64,000 bases of DNA from Stercorarius parasiticus (taxonomy: Eukaryota > Chordata > Aves > Charadriiformes > Stercorariidae): assembly GCA_013396915.1 (NCBI GenBank), contig VWZL01000203.1, positions 1,504,886 to 1,568,885 on the forward strand. Reading direction: 5' to 3'. Below the pieces are notes generated by a model, which saw nothing but the letters and a program-made list of their open reading frames with translations, had not been told where the DNA came from and made no database searches. Both the position numbers and the translations under genes were made by a program. Positions 12,237 to 25,860 of this stretch are shown here, one piece after another. How positions within the stretch are numbered: position 1 is the stretch's first letter; every line of letters starts with the position of its first letter.

Positions 12237-14654
12237 CAGAGGAAGTGAAGTCAGAGGAAATCGCCCCAGAAATCATACTTATGTGAAGAATATCCATGCT
12301 GTAAGAGTATGGACCTGAGGGAGAGACATCAGCTGTAAAGAAGAGGGCTCAGGAGGAAATCCTGGATGGATGCCCCTGAGAAGCAATAGGTATGACTTAC
12401 TATGAAAAATGCAGTAGGAGATAATGATAGGCGTACTCAAGACATGAAGATGCAAAAAGAGGAAAGAAGAATTTCTGTGTTGGAGCACAATTTTTGTTTA
12501 TCCTTATCAGTTGACTCATTCTTGCTTCTTGGTCAGTAAGAAAACAAGAGAAGTGCAGGTTACACACCTGTATCTAGATTTGGATTTGAAATCCAGGTTT
12601 GTATTTCAAGTTCTTTCCAGTGGTACAGATGTTCAGCTATGGTGATACAGTTCACTCTGTTGTATCATGGGGATGACTTATGACTGAAAGCTAGAGATAA
12701 ATTTGTGTCTTGTATTACTTCTGCAGAAAATATGAACCACTTCTGACTTTGCATTTTAAATATCTTCCCTCTCACCACATGATTGAAAACTGGATTTTAT
12801 GAATATATGTATATAATTTCTCTAAATGTGTTGAAGGGGAGGACTGGAGAACCTGCTAGGTAGACAATGGACAGTACAACAGAGATTGATAAAGAGTAGT
12901 TCTAGGAATTATATTGTTTTGATCTAAGAACAGATTTATTCAGCTTAAGGGAAATGATTCTTCAATATGTTCACAAAAGTGTGTTTCTGGAGCAGCATCA
13001 AGATTTTAGCTGCTTTTAGGTTTAGATACTGCATCTGTGAGTGCTCACTGCACTGTTTTCCTTTCAGGTCCTTCATCGGCACTTGTTAACTCCATACTGC
13101 TGTGTTGGTCCTCATGCTCTAAGGGTGCTTCACTAAAGAGACTTTTCCACAGCCTTTCTGTGTTTGACATTAGCCACCTGCCCGTCAACAGTACATTTCT
13201 TTGCAACAGTGATTGCCCTTGAATCCTAGCTAACTGTCTTTAAGCAGTGATTTTTACACTGCCTAGCTGTGTGTCCTGTGTCTTTATTTCCATCCTTTTT
13301 CCCATCAACAACTCTCTACTAGCCCTGTGGCACCTCACTTAGAAAACTAATATTAGGAAAGCTTTTAATATCACTGAGGATGCCCGATGGAAAGAAAGAG
13401 AGGTGAGATCAGCCTGAAACTGATTCTCAGACTGCGCGGTATCCCTCAGGCTTTTTATTACTTAGCTCACGAAATCTTAGCCCATAGACCTCAGCCAAAT
13501 TGCCCCAATATTCACAGCTTTCTGTGGCAGTGAATATAAGAAAGGAAATACTGTCAAAACTTTTAGCATTGGAAGGCACTTTGATTTCTTATGATGAATC
13601 ACTCTTTACATGAGTAAATGGGTGAACATAGATATTAGAAGTGTATGGTATGGATGGATAGAGACCTAAAAGAATGATATGAATAGATGGATGAATAGAT
13701 TGATGGATGTATAATGCTGGACGCATGTACTGAGAAAAAGTGATGACTACAAAACTATCTCAGGAAAACTGGGAAGTTTCTCATACAGTGGTCTGAACTC
13801 CTGCCCTTTGTGTCAGCTTAACAAAAACAAAATACAGAAAGGAGATATCTCTATTAAAGGCCACAGCAGCTTTAAAGGAAATGTGCTGATTTCAGTAAAA
13901 GCAGCTGAACTACCTCCCTATGTGGAGGAGGGTTTTGGCATGAATCCCGCAAGCTGTGGGTAGAGAGTAATTGCCAGCAAACTTTGCACCTCCATAGAAA
14001 GATAAAATAAAATGTAGTTTAAGCATTTAAAGAATACATTACTCTTATGTTTTATGCTTAAAGAGGGTGCTGACAGGTATGAAGCATCACAGAGAAAAGT
14101 CTTACCAGTACAATCAGTGCTAAGTGGTTGTGCTTTTTATTTGCATTTCCTTCATTCTGTTCTTTCTTTTCCTTGCAAAGGACTAAATTGATTACCAACT
14201 TTGTTTTGATGAGTTCCATCTTTCCCTACAAAATCAAGATAGTAGTTCATGCCATGATTTTAAAATAATTTTTTGCTGCAAGTGTGGAGTCATCACTCTT
14301 CTTCGTTAAGGCTTTAAATTTTTACTTTAATGACAGATGTCTTGTTATTTCAGAGGTGAAGAAAAATCAGTCCTAATTTTAGTCAGGCATGCTGGGCCCA
14401 CAGATGAAAAACATGAACTTTGGCCAGACTTGTGAATTCCTCTGAAAACTTGCTAACTTACATATTCTCTGTCACGTTCAAATTTTAGAGCAAAATTTCA
14501 GCATTCTGCACTGAGTTCTATACTTAAAAACATTTAAATTGGTTCATCTGTAATAAGCATTATTAGTTCTACTACATATATAGAAACCTAATTTCTTTTG
14601 AATGTAAAAAGGTAACTTTTAGAGTTTTCAGGCAATTCAATCCTGGTATAGGTT
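12237..14654. other. Non-coding stretch with a small GATG/GATA patch
   Basis: No recognisable gene or family. An imperfect tetranucleotide-like patch (ATGG, ATGA and ATAG units) lies at about 13,649-13,711. Frames are short and without motifs. Confidence 0.55.
13649..13711. repeat. Imperfect (GATG/GATA)n microsatellite
   Basis: Repeated 'ggatgga', 'gatagat' and 'gatggatg' units are interrupted by short unique bases. It looks like an old, decayed tetranucleotide repeat. Confidence 0.6.
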
Positions 14655-15110
14655 TCACAGAATTATGGAGTTGAGGTTGGAAGGGACCTTTGGACATCAT
14701 CTTGTCCAACGCCCCTGCTCAAGCAGGGCCACCTAGAGCAGGTTACCCACGACCATGTCCAGATGGCTTTTGAATATCTCCAAGGATGGAGACTCCACCA
14801 CCTCCCTGGGCAACCTGTGACACTGCTTGATCACTCTCACAGTGAAAGTGTGTTTCCTGATGTTCAGAGGGAACCTCCTGAGTTTCAATTTGTGCCTATT
14901 GCCTCTGGTCTGGCATTGGGCACCACTGAGGCTCTATGCTCTTTGCACCCTCCTTTCAGGTATTTATATACATTGATAAGATTCCCCCATGAGCCTTCTC
15001 TTCTCCAGGCTGAGCAGTCACAGCTCTCTCAGCCTTTCCTCATAGGAGAGATGCTCCAGTCTCTTCATCACCTTTGTGGCCCTTCGCTGGACAGCAGTTT
15101 GGACCCCTCC
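14655..15110 (-). mobile_element. CR1 LINE 3' fragment
   Basis: The reverse complement of a CR1 3' end, starting with 'cacagaattatgg' and 'gttggaagggacctttgg' and passing 'ggatggagactccaccacct' and 'cttctcttctccaggctgag'. It stops near 'tggcccttcgctggac'. This corresponds to the last part of the ORF2 coding region plus the 3' UTR. The subfamily differs from the neighbours at 11,940 and 38,100, judging by its different pre-terminal sequence. It has no intact frame. Antisense frames over it are shadows. Confidence 0.93.
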
Positions 15111-15622
15111 ACACTAGACTTGGCTCTTTCTCCTGCACATGGTTCTTCAGTGTTACCTTGGCAGGCCTTGTACCCCCCATTTCCTGTGCTCCCACTTATG
15201 CCATGCCCCATATCACACATGCTTGACATCACGGTATAAAAAAAACACGTTTGATGTGCCATGATGTCTTGGGCACTTTGGACTGATAAATCACACATGC
15301 ATATCGTAATTATCCCAAGGGTGCTTATAGAGGACCCATAAATATCTGGGGATGATTGTAGGTGATAAAAAAAATTCAGGTTTCTCCAGAAGCTAGCAGT
15401 GCTGTGCAGTCTGGATATGAGCCTGGATAAGGCTCTGAGCAGTCTGGTTATGGTACTATGCCTGGCTGCTCAGGACAGCTCCCTGAGACAGATGCCTTTA
15501 GCGATGTGGGCATAGCTTGAATGGAAAAAGTAGTCCTCAGGGATGTTAAATCAGAGCATGACCTTTCAGCAGATGGCACATTTTTTATAGGCGAGCTCTG
15601 GGTCACATAGGAGTAGAAAAAC

Positions 15623-15801
15623 TCAGCTATTCCTTGTGCAGAGAACCACTAAAGCTCCATCATCAGAGAGCCCCGCTGTGGCAGCATAAGTGAAGGTCAG
15701 ATTTCCGTATTGTGTCAGCTCTGGGACAAGGTCATAGTTATCATAGTTACATATCTGTGCCACTAAATTTTCTGATGTCAGAGCAGCAATATTTGGAGGT
15801 C
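15623..15801 (-). CDS. Possible terminal exon or exon relic, unidentified
   Basis: On the minus strand a pyrimidine-rich run ending in TAG (acceptor AG at plus 15,802-15,803) precedes an open frame of about 59 codons ending in TGA at 15,623-15,625. The translation begins GPPNIAALTSENLVAQ, continues with CNYDNYDLVPELTQYGN, and ends ALVVLCTRNS. Its composition looks like a folded extracellular or beta-rich protein rather than random AT-rich DNA. The acceptor would be phase 1. I see no good splice donor inside, so it would have to be a last exon or a relic. I do not recognise the family, and no second exon of the same gene was found. Treat as a candidate only. Confidence 0.22.
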
Positions 15802-15851
15802 CTACATAAATACAGGCAATAGAAAGTTGAAAGAAACTTGCAGAAGCCAAA

Positions 15852-18800
15852 GTGTATATTAAAATGTAAATAGCAAGAGAGAACAGTTTGTGTAAGATTA
15901 GGGTGAAAAATATATATGATGATTATAAAACCTGATGTAATGAAACATGACAGGGTGGGGCCCTAGGGCTGAAATAAACTAGATTCCGCTCTTTAAACTA
16001 CATTATGCAAGAGCGAAGAGATAGAAAATGGGAAAAGTAATGCAGTAATAAAAATGTTTTGGAAAGTGAGACAGGGTGAACCAACACAGTCTTTTTACCC
16101 CACGTGAATCTCTGCCAATATTGTTGAATATGATTTTTATCTTGGCCTTGTTTATTTCAAGCTTATTTAAATTTTGAAAGGATTTGTGGTTTCTTTCTTT
16201 TCTTTTAACTGAGTAGAATATGTAAATAACACCAACAAAGAAGAAATGATCATTAGCTAAAGCACATATGGAGAATTTGTATTACAATGTGATCTGAGTG
16301 CTTGCGTTCCCCTTAAGCCCCTTTGCAACCTGCCCACGGATAAGTGTGCATCTTCATGCACAGTCATGCAGATATGTTCCTGCTTTAGATAGATGTTCCT
16401 GTTTAGATGTTTCAGGGATGGACACAACAGCAGTCTGATAGCAAGGAAAGACATGCAGAGGTCTGCCCTCGCATGGGACAAGGACATGTGCCCTACTGAC
16501 CAGAGCTTACCACCAACAGTGACAAGGGTCCTACCCCTCGCTCTCACTGCTCCTTCTTGCTTTGCTCTGTAAACTTCTTTTGTGATCACAGATGTGCTGC
16601 ATTTATGATAGATCTGCTTATAAGTGTGGCTGTGTTTATTATACAGCCAAAATTTGCTGCCATGGAAAGAACTTAGAAGCTGGTCTGGCCTACAGCCCAG
16701 TAATGAGCTGCATCAATCAGTTTCAATAACACTCTGGAATAGAATACACGGATCTCAGCATGCAGCGCCAGCATTAGTGCGTTTATACACCCATGAAAGA
16801 GGTACAGGCCTTTCCATTTTATTGTCTGGGAAACTGAGTCAAAAGACATCAGCAGCCTGGTCCTGTTGCCATGGAAGTCGATAGCAAAATCCCTTTTACA
16901 GTCACAGAAAATGAAAGGTTGAGTGAGAATTGATACATCTCAGTAAAAATGCCAAATCTGTTGGCTCCCAAGCCCTTACAATTAAGCCCATGTTTTGTTT
17001 CATTCCCTGCTAGGCACCAATGGTCTGTCATGATTAGTACTTTGTTGCTCATCTGTGATGCTTCAGAAGAAAGTGATTTTTTTATCTGTAAGTAACTGAT
17101 ACAGATTTGCAATCCTGTATACTAGAGGAAAGCAGATAGAAGTGGTTGTCTTCGGTGAACGGAGTTTACCCTGGAGGAAGAATTTGGGTTACCTTAGTAT
17201 ACACAGGCATTATTCGATGTGTATTACTGGTGTTAGAAGTATTAAACTTGTAAAATCACGTATAGTATATTGGATATGTGTTCAGTTACTAATATTTAGC
17301 ACAAGAGGTCAGACAGCACTCTGTGGAAAAAAATGTGCCTTCCTTGGATTAGCAGTACTGTTCTTTAATGTCTTGAAATCACACATTATTCATAAATTAT
17401 AGGTAAAATTAAGGGAGTGAGAAGTTGTCACTGCAGTGCCTCTCTTCATCAACAAGTTGCCTTCTGAACATAAAAGGACGCTGCTGTGTCAGAGCAGATT
17501 AAATCCTTTGCTCTTTTTCCTCTTTGTTCTGAGTTCAGCACCAGTACCGTGCATCCAGCTGTTTGAACAGAGAGGATTAACCTTCTCCTGGGGCCAATTA
17601 TACAGCCCAGCTGTCTGCTGTCATTGCAGAACTGCCAAGTAGCCCAGCCAGGGACACATGTGGCAGGCTCCTGCTGTAATGAGCGACTGTGTTTCAGGTG
17701 AGGGATCCCGGCAGTTCCCACGATGTGGATTTGGGTAGCTCAGAGCACTGGCTGTTCTGCTCCTGTGGTGACTTCTGGCTGCTGAGGCTCACGCTTGGTC
17801 ACTCTGCAGCAGCAGCCCGTATGAGTGAGCCACAGATCCAGATGTGGTGAGGTCAGGTGGTCTTTCACTGGGCTCTGTGTGTCAGCCTTGTTGTGGGTCA
17901 AGAGATGTGCCACGTGAACACTGCTAACTGGGGCTCCACCAAAATCCTGGGCATTGCTGGGGCCCTGGGTCTTCAATCTCTCCTCCTAACTTTGGGATCT
18001 TGCAGACTCGTGCTCTAATGGACCCCAAACACCAATGATCTGAGCCCCAGCTAGTATGTGATGATTGTCCCATCCACACTTCCTATGTCACTGGTAGAAA
18101 TGCGGCAATGATAAAGAAAGAATGACTGCAGCCACTGCTGTAATGTCTATGATCGAAATTCGCTTGCTCCTCCTATTTGTACAAGGCACTAAAATACAGT
18201 AATTAGAAAATCTGAAATAATGTTAACTAGACTAGCCACTGGTAAAAGTGCAAGCAAGAAATTTTGAGCTGTTTGGGGAACTATCCTCATCTGACAAATA
18301 CATGGACAGGGGCTGAACATTTCTGGAGGTTTGCTGCCTGGGGAGAACTTCTCAAATCTATAAAGAGTGTTTGGTTGAAAAATCAGGGAGAGGCAGTGAA
18401 CAGTGTTTTCCTTTCTCTTATCTCTCCAGCCGAGCACACCAGGATCATGAGTCATAAGTTCTCACAAAAATCAAAGTAGTTTTCATTCTGTTGGCTGAAG
18501 ATGGACATTTTTCAATCAAACATTTATTCTTTGATTTTTCTTTCGAGCGCTGAGGAGAAAGGCAAGGGAAATGATGCACTGAGAAATGTCTATTTAATTG
18601 TAGGAAGAAGTCCTTGAAAATTAAGAGGCAGACTTGAAAGTGGTTGATTTTAGGAAAATGACCTTGTTACCTTGGAAATATTTCCCAGCTAAATTTCACA
18701 CTGTATCAGGATATGGTGAAGCATGACTACAATACAAGTTCACAAATAATACCCTGAACCACAGCCACAGCTGTAACAATGAGCACTAACACATTTTGGA

Positions 18801-21790
18801 AAGGACATTGAACTTTAAGCCTATTTGTAACCATTAGAGAGCAAGCTGAAACTTAACAGAAGCCTGCTCCCAAATCTGCTTGCAGTCAGCTGCTTCTATA
18901 GCTTCCACAGGCTCCTCTGTTAGGCAGAAGATTTGGGTCTGATTTAGGTCTTCTCATCTTCTTAATTATGGCAATGATTGGAAAAATCACTTTACGTAAG
19001 AAATTAGGGGTGATCTGCATGCTTACATTTGAAGCACAAAGGAGTGTTTTTCCACGTGCACAAGCCTTGCTGACCCACATCTCCATTTTTTTTGGTGCTC
19101 CCACCATGCACAGTAATAACAGGATATTCATGTCTGTTGCTGGCATGTTTGAAAACTGGAAGACTGGTTTATAGTGATCTAAACATAATGGAGCTGTCAA
19201 CTGGATTTTTGTAGTCATTTCTCTTAACACTGTGAGGAAGAATATGAAGTGCCCCACTGAGAATATGGGGATTGTAACTATCAGTGTCCATGAAATATGA
19301 TGATTATTTTCCCACTACAGAAGAGAAGTGCTAGTAAAAAAAAAAAACGATTCTTTATATAGAAACTGCATCAGAGGATTTTAAAGGGATTCTGTCTCAG
19401 TTTCCCTGCAATCATAAATTAAGAGTATGGATACCATGAAATGTTAAATCAATCTGTTGACCAAAGGTTGTTGATATGTAGGGCGGGGGTGACTGTTATT
19501 TCTTCAGAGCTGAAAGCTCTTATATATCTAGTGATGAGAGCAGGGTTATGTAAAAAGAAAAAGCGAAGAGGGAAAAAAAAAAGATGAAGGCATACCAAAA
19601 CACATACGACAAAGCCTTTGAAACTGATGGGAATATTGCCTTTCCAATACTTGAATTATGCATTATGAATATTTCATCTGATGCATTTAGCATACACTCC
19701 CATTTTTAATTTGTGAATCGGTGCTGAAGTAGTATCAGATTTCACATTATTCACAGATAACCCACAAATGCAGTATTAAAGTTGCGCTAGAAGCTCCTAA
19801 ATGTCTAAATCTTTTCACTGCTACTAACTCTACTACCAGCATATGCATCCAGAATGAAGAAAGGGAGTTTTTTTCTTAATGTGTCAAGCATCCAAGCAAT
19901 AAAATTCACTAAGGGTTATCTCACATGCAACCACCAGCCTACGGAACATGTTTGAGGAAGTACTTTCACAAAAAACACTTGCCCATGGTTCTGTTAGACT
20001 GCCTATGAACTGTGATAGTTAGACAACCACCCAACTTTCTATGGCCTAGTTCCTCAGCTGTTTTATTATCTATAGAAAGTTTTGATTACAGAAAAATACT
20101 CCCAGCCGTTACAAAAGTGGCTTGAAAATGGAATTTATCGTATGAACAACAGGTACCTCCCTCTGCCAAGCTCTGGTCCAGAAGAAGTAACGAATCATGC
20201 CAGTGACACAGATGGGGGCCGGACAAATTCAGAACATGAATGGATGGTGCTTTGTAACTTAGCATGATTTAATGCCAGTATCATATGAATAGGCACATGG
20301 ATCAGAATAGAATTATCACATCCCACATTTGTGAGGTCTGACTCCACACTTTCATAAAACTGGCATAAAATAATGCTGATTGAAATTTTCATATGGAGTT
20401 CCCAATTACTTGCCTAGAATATGATTGTCATGTTCTTGTTTCACTTTCCTCTTAAGGTGCTTTGCTGTACATTGGATGAGTACCAGGCACACAATGCTTA
20501 TCTGAAAATGTCACATTTGAAAAAAAATGGACTAAGTGTTCAACGCAGTTTCTGAGTGAACCAAGTATCATGGTAGAATCCTCCTTCTAGTGGTTGTGCT
20601 TCTCCTGGGTTACAGTAGACCAGAAGCTCTCATAGGTGTGTGGGGGGAGCAGGACATTTCCATACCTCATTGTCGCTGACCGTGCTGACAGTGCTTAGTC
20701 TATCAGGACTTGAGTAGGCAAAGTATCCAGACATACCCATTAAATCCCAAAGAAGGCAACAGAATATAAATGTATGCCTTGGGTTTTATGTGTATTTACG
20801 TGCTCTGCTAAGCTGCACATTTGCTGTACAAATGGAGTTCCTATCTCTCTTGTGCTTGTGTTGTACTCGGTAGGATTCCAGACAAGTGTCTATTGATTAT
20901 GTTTTAAAATCACCATGATATTATGAAGAGAAAATAATAAGACAGAGTAATAATCATAATTAAAAACCTAATTTTTCCTCGAGGTAGCTCAATTTAAATT
21001 CAGTGGAGCTACACAGAGCTCAGTTGGGCCTATTATTTCCTATTAGGTTTTCTGGCAGAGCTAAGATGTCACACAAACACTTAAAAACTGAAAAGAACAC
21101 AATTACTACGTGCCAGTTCTGTGTTCTAGAAACAATTGGGCCAATCACTCTGATTTGAGTCTGTAACTAAGTACAGTAAAAGAAAAAGAACCGCATTGAA
21201 GACCAAGCAGTTAATTTACTGTGTAGAAGTAAAAAGCAGCCAAGCTCATAAATCTTCCTCAAATTTATTACCAAACGAAAATGATGTATTTTACTGGAAT
21301 GAACTGAAAGTGCAAGAACCCTATTGGGTCAAAACTGCAAAAACTTTCAGAGAACATGTGTGTTAAACAGGTATTTGAGGGTGAACGCCAGCAGAAATCC
21401 TCTCTGTTTACACGCATTTTTTGATTATTATGCCTGTGTTTGTTTGCAATGTATGTATATACATGTACCTATATACATATATGCAAATGTATATATAGAT
21501 GTATATTTTGAGTTCTTTGTCTTTGAGTGTTTTATACCTTGCTGATTTACTCCAATGAATTCACAAGCTCTGAGAGCAGAAGCGGGGCAGGAAGAAGTAA
21601 ATTTATTCCAGTGCCTTCTGATTTCTGTGCAGTTTCTTGTGCCTGTGAATACAGTTGTCAGAACAAAAGTCTGCCTGAATTCATGACACACGTTGCTGCT
21701 GACTGCAGCAAAAACCAGCCCTTGAGTGACTGCCAGCAAGACTAAGCACAGGATGAGCTTTCTGCCCGTACCTACGGGTGATTGGGAGAG
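15852..21790. other. Long non-coding stretch
   Basis: Only short frames occur, the longest being 123 codons on the minus strand at 18,886-19,257, with no recognisable motif. A weak MIR-like core ('cattttattgtctgggaaac') is present near 16,815. TA-rich alternating sequence lies at about 21,449-21,504. Several GC-moderate patches (about 17,430-17,720) look less decayed than the rest but show no coding signature. Confidence 0.5.
21449..21504. repeat. Imperfect (TA/GTAT)n low-complexity run
   Basis: Alternating 'tatata', 'catgta' and 'tatatg' units over about 55 bp. It is purine-pyrimidine alternating and imperfect. Confidence 0.7.
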
Positions 21791-22110
21791 ATGTTAAGAG
21801 GTTTTCGTATCAAATGTCTTCATTTAATTAAAACAAGGGGGGAGAGGAAAAGGTCTAACTAATAAAGTAGCTGAATCCCCCGTGCTTCCAGCGAGCCCAG
21901 CTGCTCGCACAGACGAGCATAAATTCCCAACCAATTTTTCATTAACGAAATTTTCCATTCCAGCTCCACTGATGTAGAGGTTTCCACTTTCAGGCCTCTT
22001 GCTGTGTTGCAGAGCTTATTATTAGTTATTATTCATCTGTCCTCAATTCGGTGATCGGATCTGTCTGTTGCTGCTTTAGAAGGCAGAGATTCTAGCTGAG
22101 CTTACTGAGG
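21791..22110. other. Possible conserved non-coding element
   Basis: This is a non-repetitive block of mixed composition with many homeodomain-like cores (ttaatta, attaacg, taatta-type, ttattatta) and no coding frame. Such texture is typical of developmental enhancers but proves nothing without alignment. It is included as a place to check, not as a called enhancer. Confidence 0.15.
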
Positions 22111-23504
22111 GAAAAATATAAAGCAGGCAAACGTAACCATTGCATGAAGTGCTTTTCCTGTGGGCTGCCAACCTCACCCTGACATCATGTAAATCAGGAA
22201 TAATTTTCAATCAACAGAGACAGGGACATTGCAGATGAAGGCTGAGACAGACAGACCACAAAGTCACGCTGCCCTTATCCTCAGCTGAGCTAATCCTGAA
22301 CGCTTCTCAAAGATACGGGTGACTGCAAAGGACCACATCATCAGAATTCCCACTAACATCCTTCATAATTTCTCCTCTCACAGTGCAAGCAGCTCAGAAG
22401 GAATATTAAGCTCTCATCAAGGCAGAGGGGAACAGTCCCAGCAACTGCTCCTTCCTGGCATGGAAAAGCAAGCTACTGCTGGTTACACTGAGAAAGAAGA
22501 AATAGAGACAGACATGGGTCAGTCCTGCATCTTCATATGTACTGCTTCCAGACGAGTGTGATTCTCAGAGGATAAGAAAGCTCACCCCTCATGCAGGTAA
22601 TCTCTGTAGAGCTTTGTAGGGCTTGAACAAGCCTAGGTCCATGTGTTTGCTGCTTCTGCTACACGCATTGCCCTTTGTGGAAATAAAAAGGAGAAGGCTG
22701 AGGTGCAAATGGTGACAGAAGTGCAAACCACAACTGCTTTCAGGAGGAAGTTTCCTGGGGTTCTGCCTGGCCTTGGGAACAGGGTGGTCTCTGCTCCCCT
22801 CCATCTCTCCTTCCTGGAGAGCTGTTCAAAACACCCCAGGTGAAACAGTGCAGCTTTCAAGGCTGGAAAACTGGATGACAATCTGAAATAGGAGGCAGCT
22901 GCAGGTAACACATGAAGAGATAAGGTCCTGTTGTATAGTCTGGCTGATCTGGCAGTGCCCACGCAAAGTGTGGAAATGTGCCCCTGCTTGTCACTGCCTC
23001 TATCTACTATACATTTTGTGATCCAGAAGTACAGAGATCTGGCATTAAAAACAGCAGAATTGTACCCTTGGTTTACATCTGGGTAAAACCAGAGAAGATG
23101 GATAGATGAGTAAAAGTATACTGATGTCACTAAACAAGTTGATTAGGTTAATGAAATGCAAACACAACTTTTATGCTTTTGAATGCCTAAAAAATGCCTA
23201 GTTAAATGTTCGTATAGTAAACACAATGCCCTTTCCAGGTACTTGCCGAGAGCAGAGACTTGTACTAAATATCAAAGGTAAAATTAATCAGGGGTAACCT
23301 GCAGGCCTGAGAGAGCAAGTAATGTACATAATTAGTCTGCAGGTTTTTTCCTTGCCAAGAGCCATCCGAACCAGACAAGGACATCCATTTGAGGACATTA
23401 ATAAGTTTTGGCGTGTCAGCCACAGATCGGTGATCACAGCCATGCTGATGCATGTTGGCTCACACATCACCATTAATCTACCTTACTATTTATTTATTGG
23501 ATTA

Positions 23505-23665
23505 TAAAATAACTTGGAAGCTTAAATCCCTTCTATACCCACATCTTGAAAAACTGTTCACTTCTGGTCCTCTCAGCTGGAAATGGTATTTAGCAAAGCC
23601 AGAAAATGTTCAAAGAAGGACAACAGGAATGACTGAAGAGATGGCATGGCAACGCTAACATTTGA
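23505..23665 (+). mobile_element. Ancient CR1 fragment (C-terminal reverse transcriptase part)
   Basis: A plus-strand frame here reads YPHLEKLF, then TSGPLSWKW, then ENVQRRTTGM. This is recognisably the CR1 segment whose younger version at 38,459-39,508 reads [14 protein letters not shown] followed by [10 protein letters not shown]. It is an isolated piece; neither the 3' UTR nor the catalytic motifs were found beside it. It is highly diverged and non-functional. Confidence 0.75.
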
Positions 23666-25784
23666 GCCTGGAAATAGCGACCACAAGCCTCCAGAACAAT
23701 CCCTCATCATATTTGACAACACGTACCCATGTCTCAGTTCTACTGAAAGCCTTAGCTTCAGTAGCTACGGAAAGGCTCAGCGTCCCTCATTTTAAATGTA
23801 TAAAGAAACTTCCACCGAAGTTCAAATGCGCGGCCTGAAATGCCTTGTCATGAGGAACTGAGCAGAAAAACCCAGGCAAAAGCTCCTGTACGTGGGAGGT
23901 AGATATGAAAGTAATTCTCTGCTGTTTTCAGCCAAGGGAGAGCTGGGTACCTGCCACTTTGCAAACCCACAGATTTCCGAGATTATCCTCTGATGAGCAG
24001 ACGTTTTCTTTAAATAGCATGCTGCAAATTAACAGTTCTCCGAAAACTCCTTTGACAAAGTCCCTGATAAAGTTTCTTTCTTAACCCTTAAGCTGCCGAC
24101 TTGGAGCAATTAATGGAGTGATAGAAAAAGGAGGGCCTGATAACAATGATTTCCTCTATGGTTAATAACCTCATGTGGCAATGTAAGAGTGGGAGACAGT
24201 GTGCTTGCGATGTGGGAGACAGTGGGTAAATTTTGAGTTCAGAGGCATCTGGTTATAGCTATTTTCTCTGTTCCAAGGCAATTTTCAAGATGTTTTGCTG
24301 TCCTGAATTATGATAAATACAACATATGTCTGTGAAATAAAAGTCAGGACAAACTTGTTTTCCCCCTCTCATTCTCACAATGAATTTATTTAAATGTTAA
24401 AAAAAAGGAATATTCAGCTATGTGATTTACAAAGTCTCACATAATTTGACAAGTTTGTTTTCACTACTTGTTTTAAAATTTTAAATTCTTCAGAATGGAC
24501 CTTTTCTGGCAAACAAGAATTAGTATTTCCCTATGAAAAATATTTCATTGAAAATGAACCGAAATCCTACAATGGAGGAGAGGCTAAAACTGCATTTTTG
24601 ACTGGAAGCATTTCATATTCTTGCAAGCCAAAGCACAGTAGTCACTTCCACAGTAAGAGGCAAGACCGCTACAGGTAAATCAGTGTAATTCCATGTCTTT
24701 CAATGAAGCAGTGTGAATAATGGCAGCCAATCTCATCCCTGGTTTCTACAGCAGAATCTCCTGCCAGAAATAGGTTGAAGCCTGTATCTGCTAACATACC
24801 TGATGTGTCTTCTTACACTTTTTCCGCATCAGCCATTGCTATACATCTTTGTCCTTAACTGTAATAATCATGGATTTAACCATAACATAGGTGCTGATGA
24901 TTCTTCTCAATGTGTTGCGTAATAATATTTATCACTTTCTTCAGTTAAAATGCCATTTAGCCTTTAAAAAAAAGTTCCATGGGCACTTACCCTGTCTGAG
25001 GAAGATCCATGCACCATCTTCCGTAGTGTTGACATAATGTTTTTCATTTACTAATAAATACAAACTAGGCTAAGCTTTGCTCTTTTATTCCTTTTACTTC
25101 CTCACATTTTGTTTGTTTGCTTGCTTGCATGACTGTGGCTTTTGTTTTTTTAATTTTTCCTCTGGGATCATCTCATGGACCATTTTCCAATGTCCATGTC
25201 TCACAGACTGCCACCAGCCCATAACCTACAAGACTGATGTGTAACTTAACAAGCGTCACTGATGTGTAACACTGCAGTGCTGTCATTCTTAATCCTTGTG
25301 GACTGTATTTTCTGTATTCTCTCTTTCATCGGGTTCCTCTTCACAAAAGTAAATTGCCTAAGTGCTGTTCCACTGAGTTTTGGAGGATTTTACTGTCATA
25401 AATGGGAGCAGAACACTGTCCTTGATTGAAAGAGCTATGCAAGTCTATCTGTTCTTATAGAAAGGCAAACAGATGAAAAGCTGTCATCAAATAATGTGTA
25501 CTGTCCAAAGTCTGAGCTGTGTCAATGAAATCTCTTCTTCCAAAGCTGTTTCCTTGATTATTCTCTCCCACGTTCAAACACATACATTATCAGTAGAAAA
25601 ATAATGCAAGAATAGCATTTAGTATAAGAAGAAAATATTTTGACAAAGGAATACCTTCTTGTAGCATGGTCACAGCATATTGATAAGAACAGAAGGATCA
25701 GACTTTCTAAATGGGCTCTGCAGATGTCTTTGGCAGCTGGACTGTCAGAAGCTCTGAGGGCCTGTTGGGTCTGCAAGCTTCAAT
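23666..25784. other. Non-coding stretch with enhancer-like texture near 23,960-24,190
   Basis: No gene was recognised. The part at 23,960-24,190 contains closely spaced motif-like words (ctttgacaaag, gcaattaatgg, ctgataacaatg) in non-repetitive DNA and could be a conserved non-coding element. The rest is AT-rich, with short T and A runs. Confidence 0.4.
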
Positions 25785-25860
25785 CACAGAATCATAGAAT
25801 TGCCTAGGTTGGAAGGGACCTATCAGATCATTTAGTCCAACCACTCAAGATGCCCCTGGT
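25785..25860 (-). mobile_element. Very short CR1 3' end
   Basis: The reverse complement of the CR1 terminus: 'tcacagaatcatagaattg', then 'ggttggaagggacctatc' and 'atttagtccaacc', followed at once by unrelated sequence. It is a strongly 5'-truncated insertion of only about 75 bp. The well-preserved terminal repeat suggests a relatively young copy. Confidence 0.9.

Noticed and set aside
14763..15239. 158-codon plus frame
   Set aside because: It lies antisense to a CR1 fragment and then runs into unrelated sequence; no independent coding evidence.
18886..19257. 123-codon minus frame in unique DNA
   Set aside because: No recognisable domain, no good start or splice context, and a length reachable by chance in a 64-kb window.
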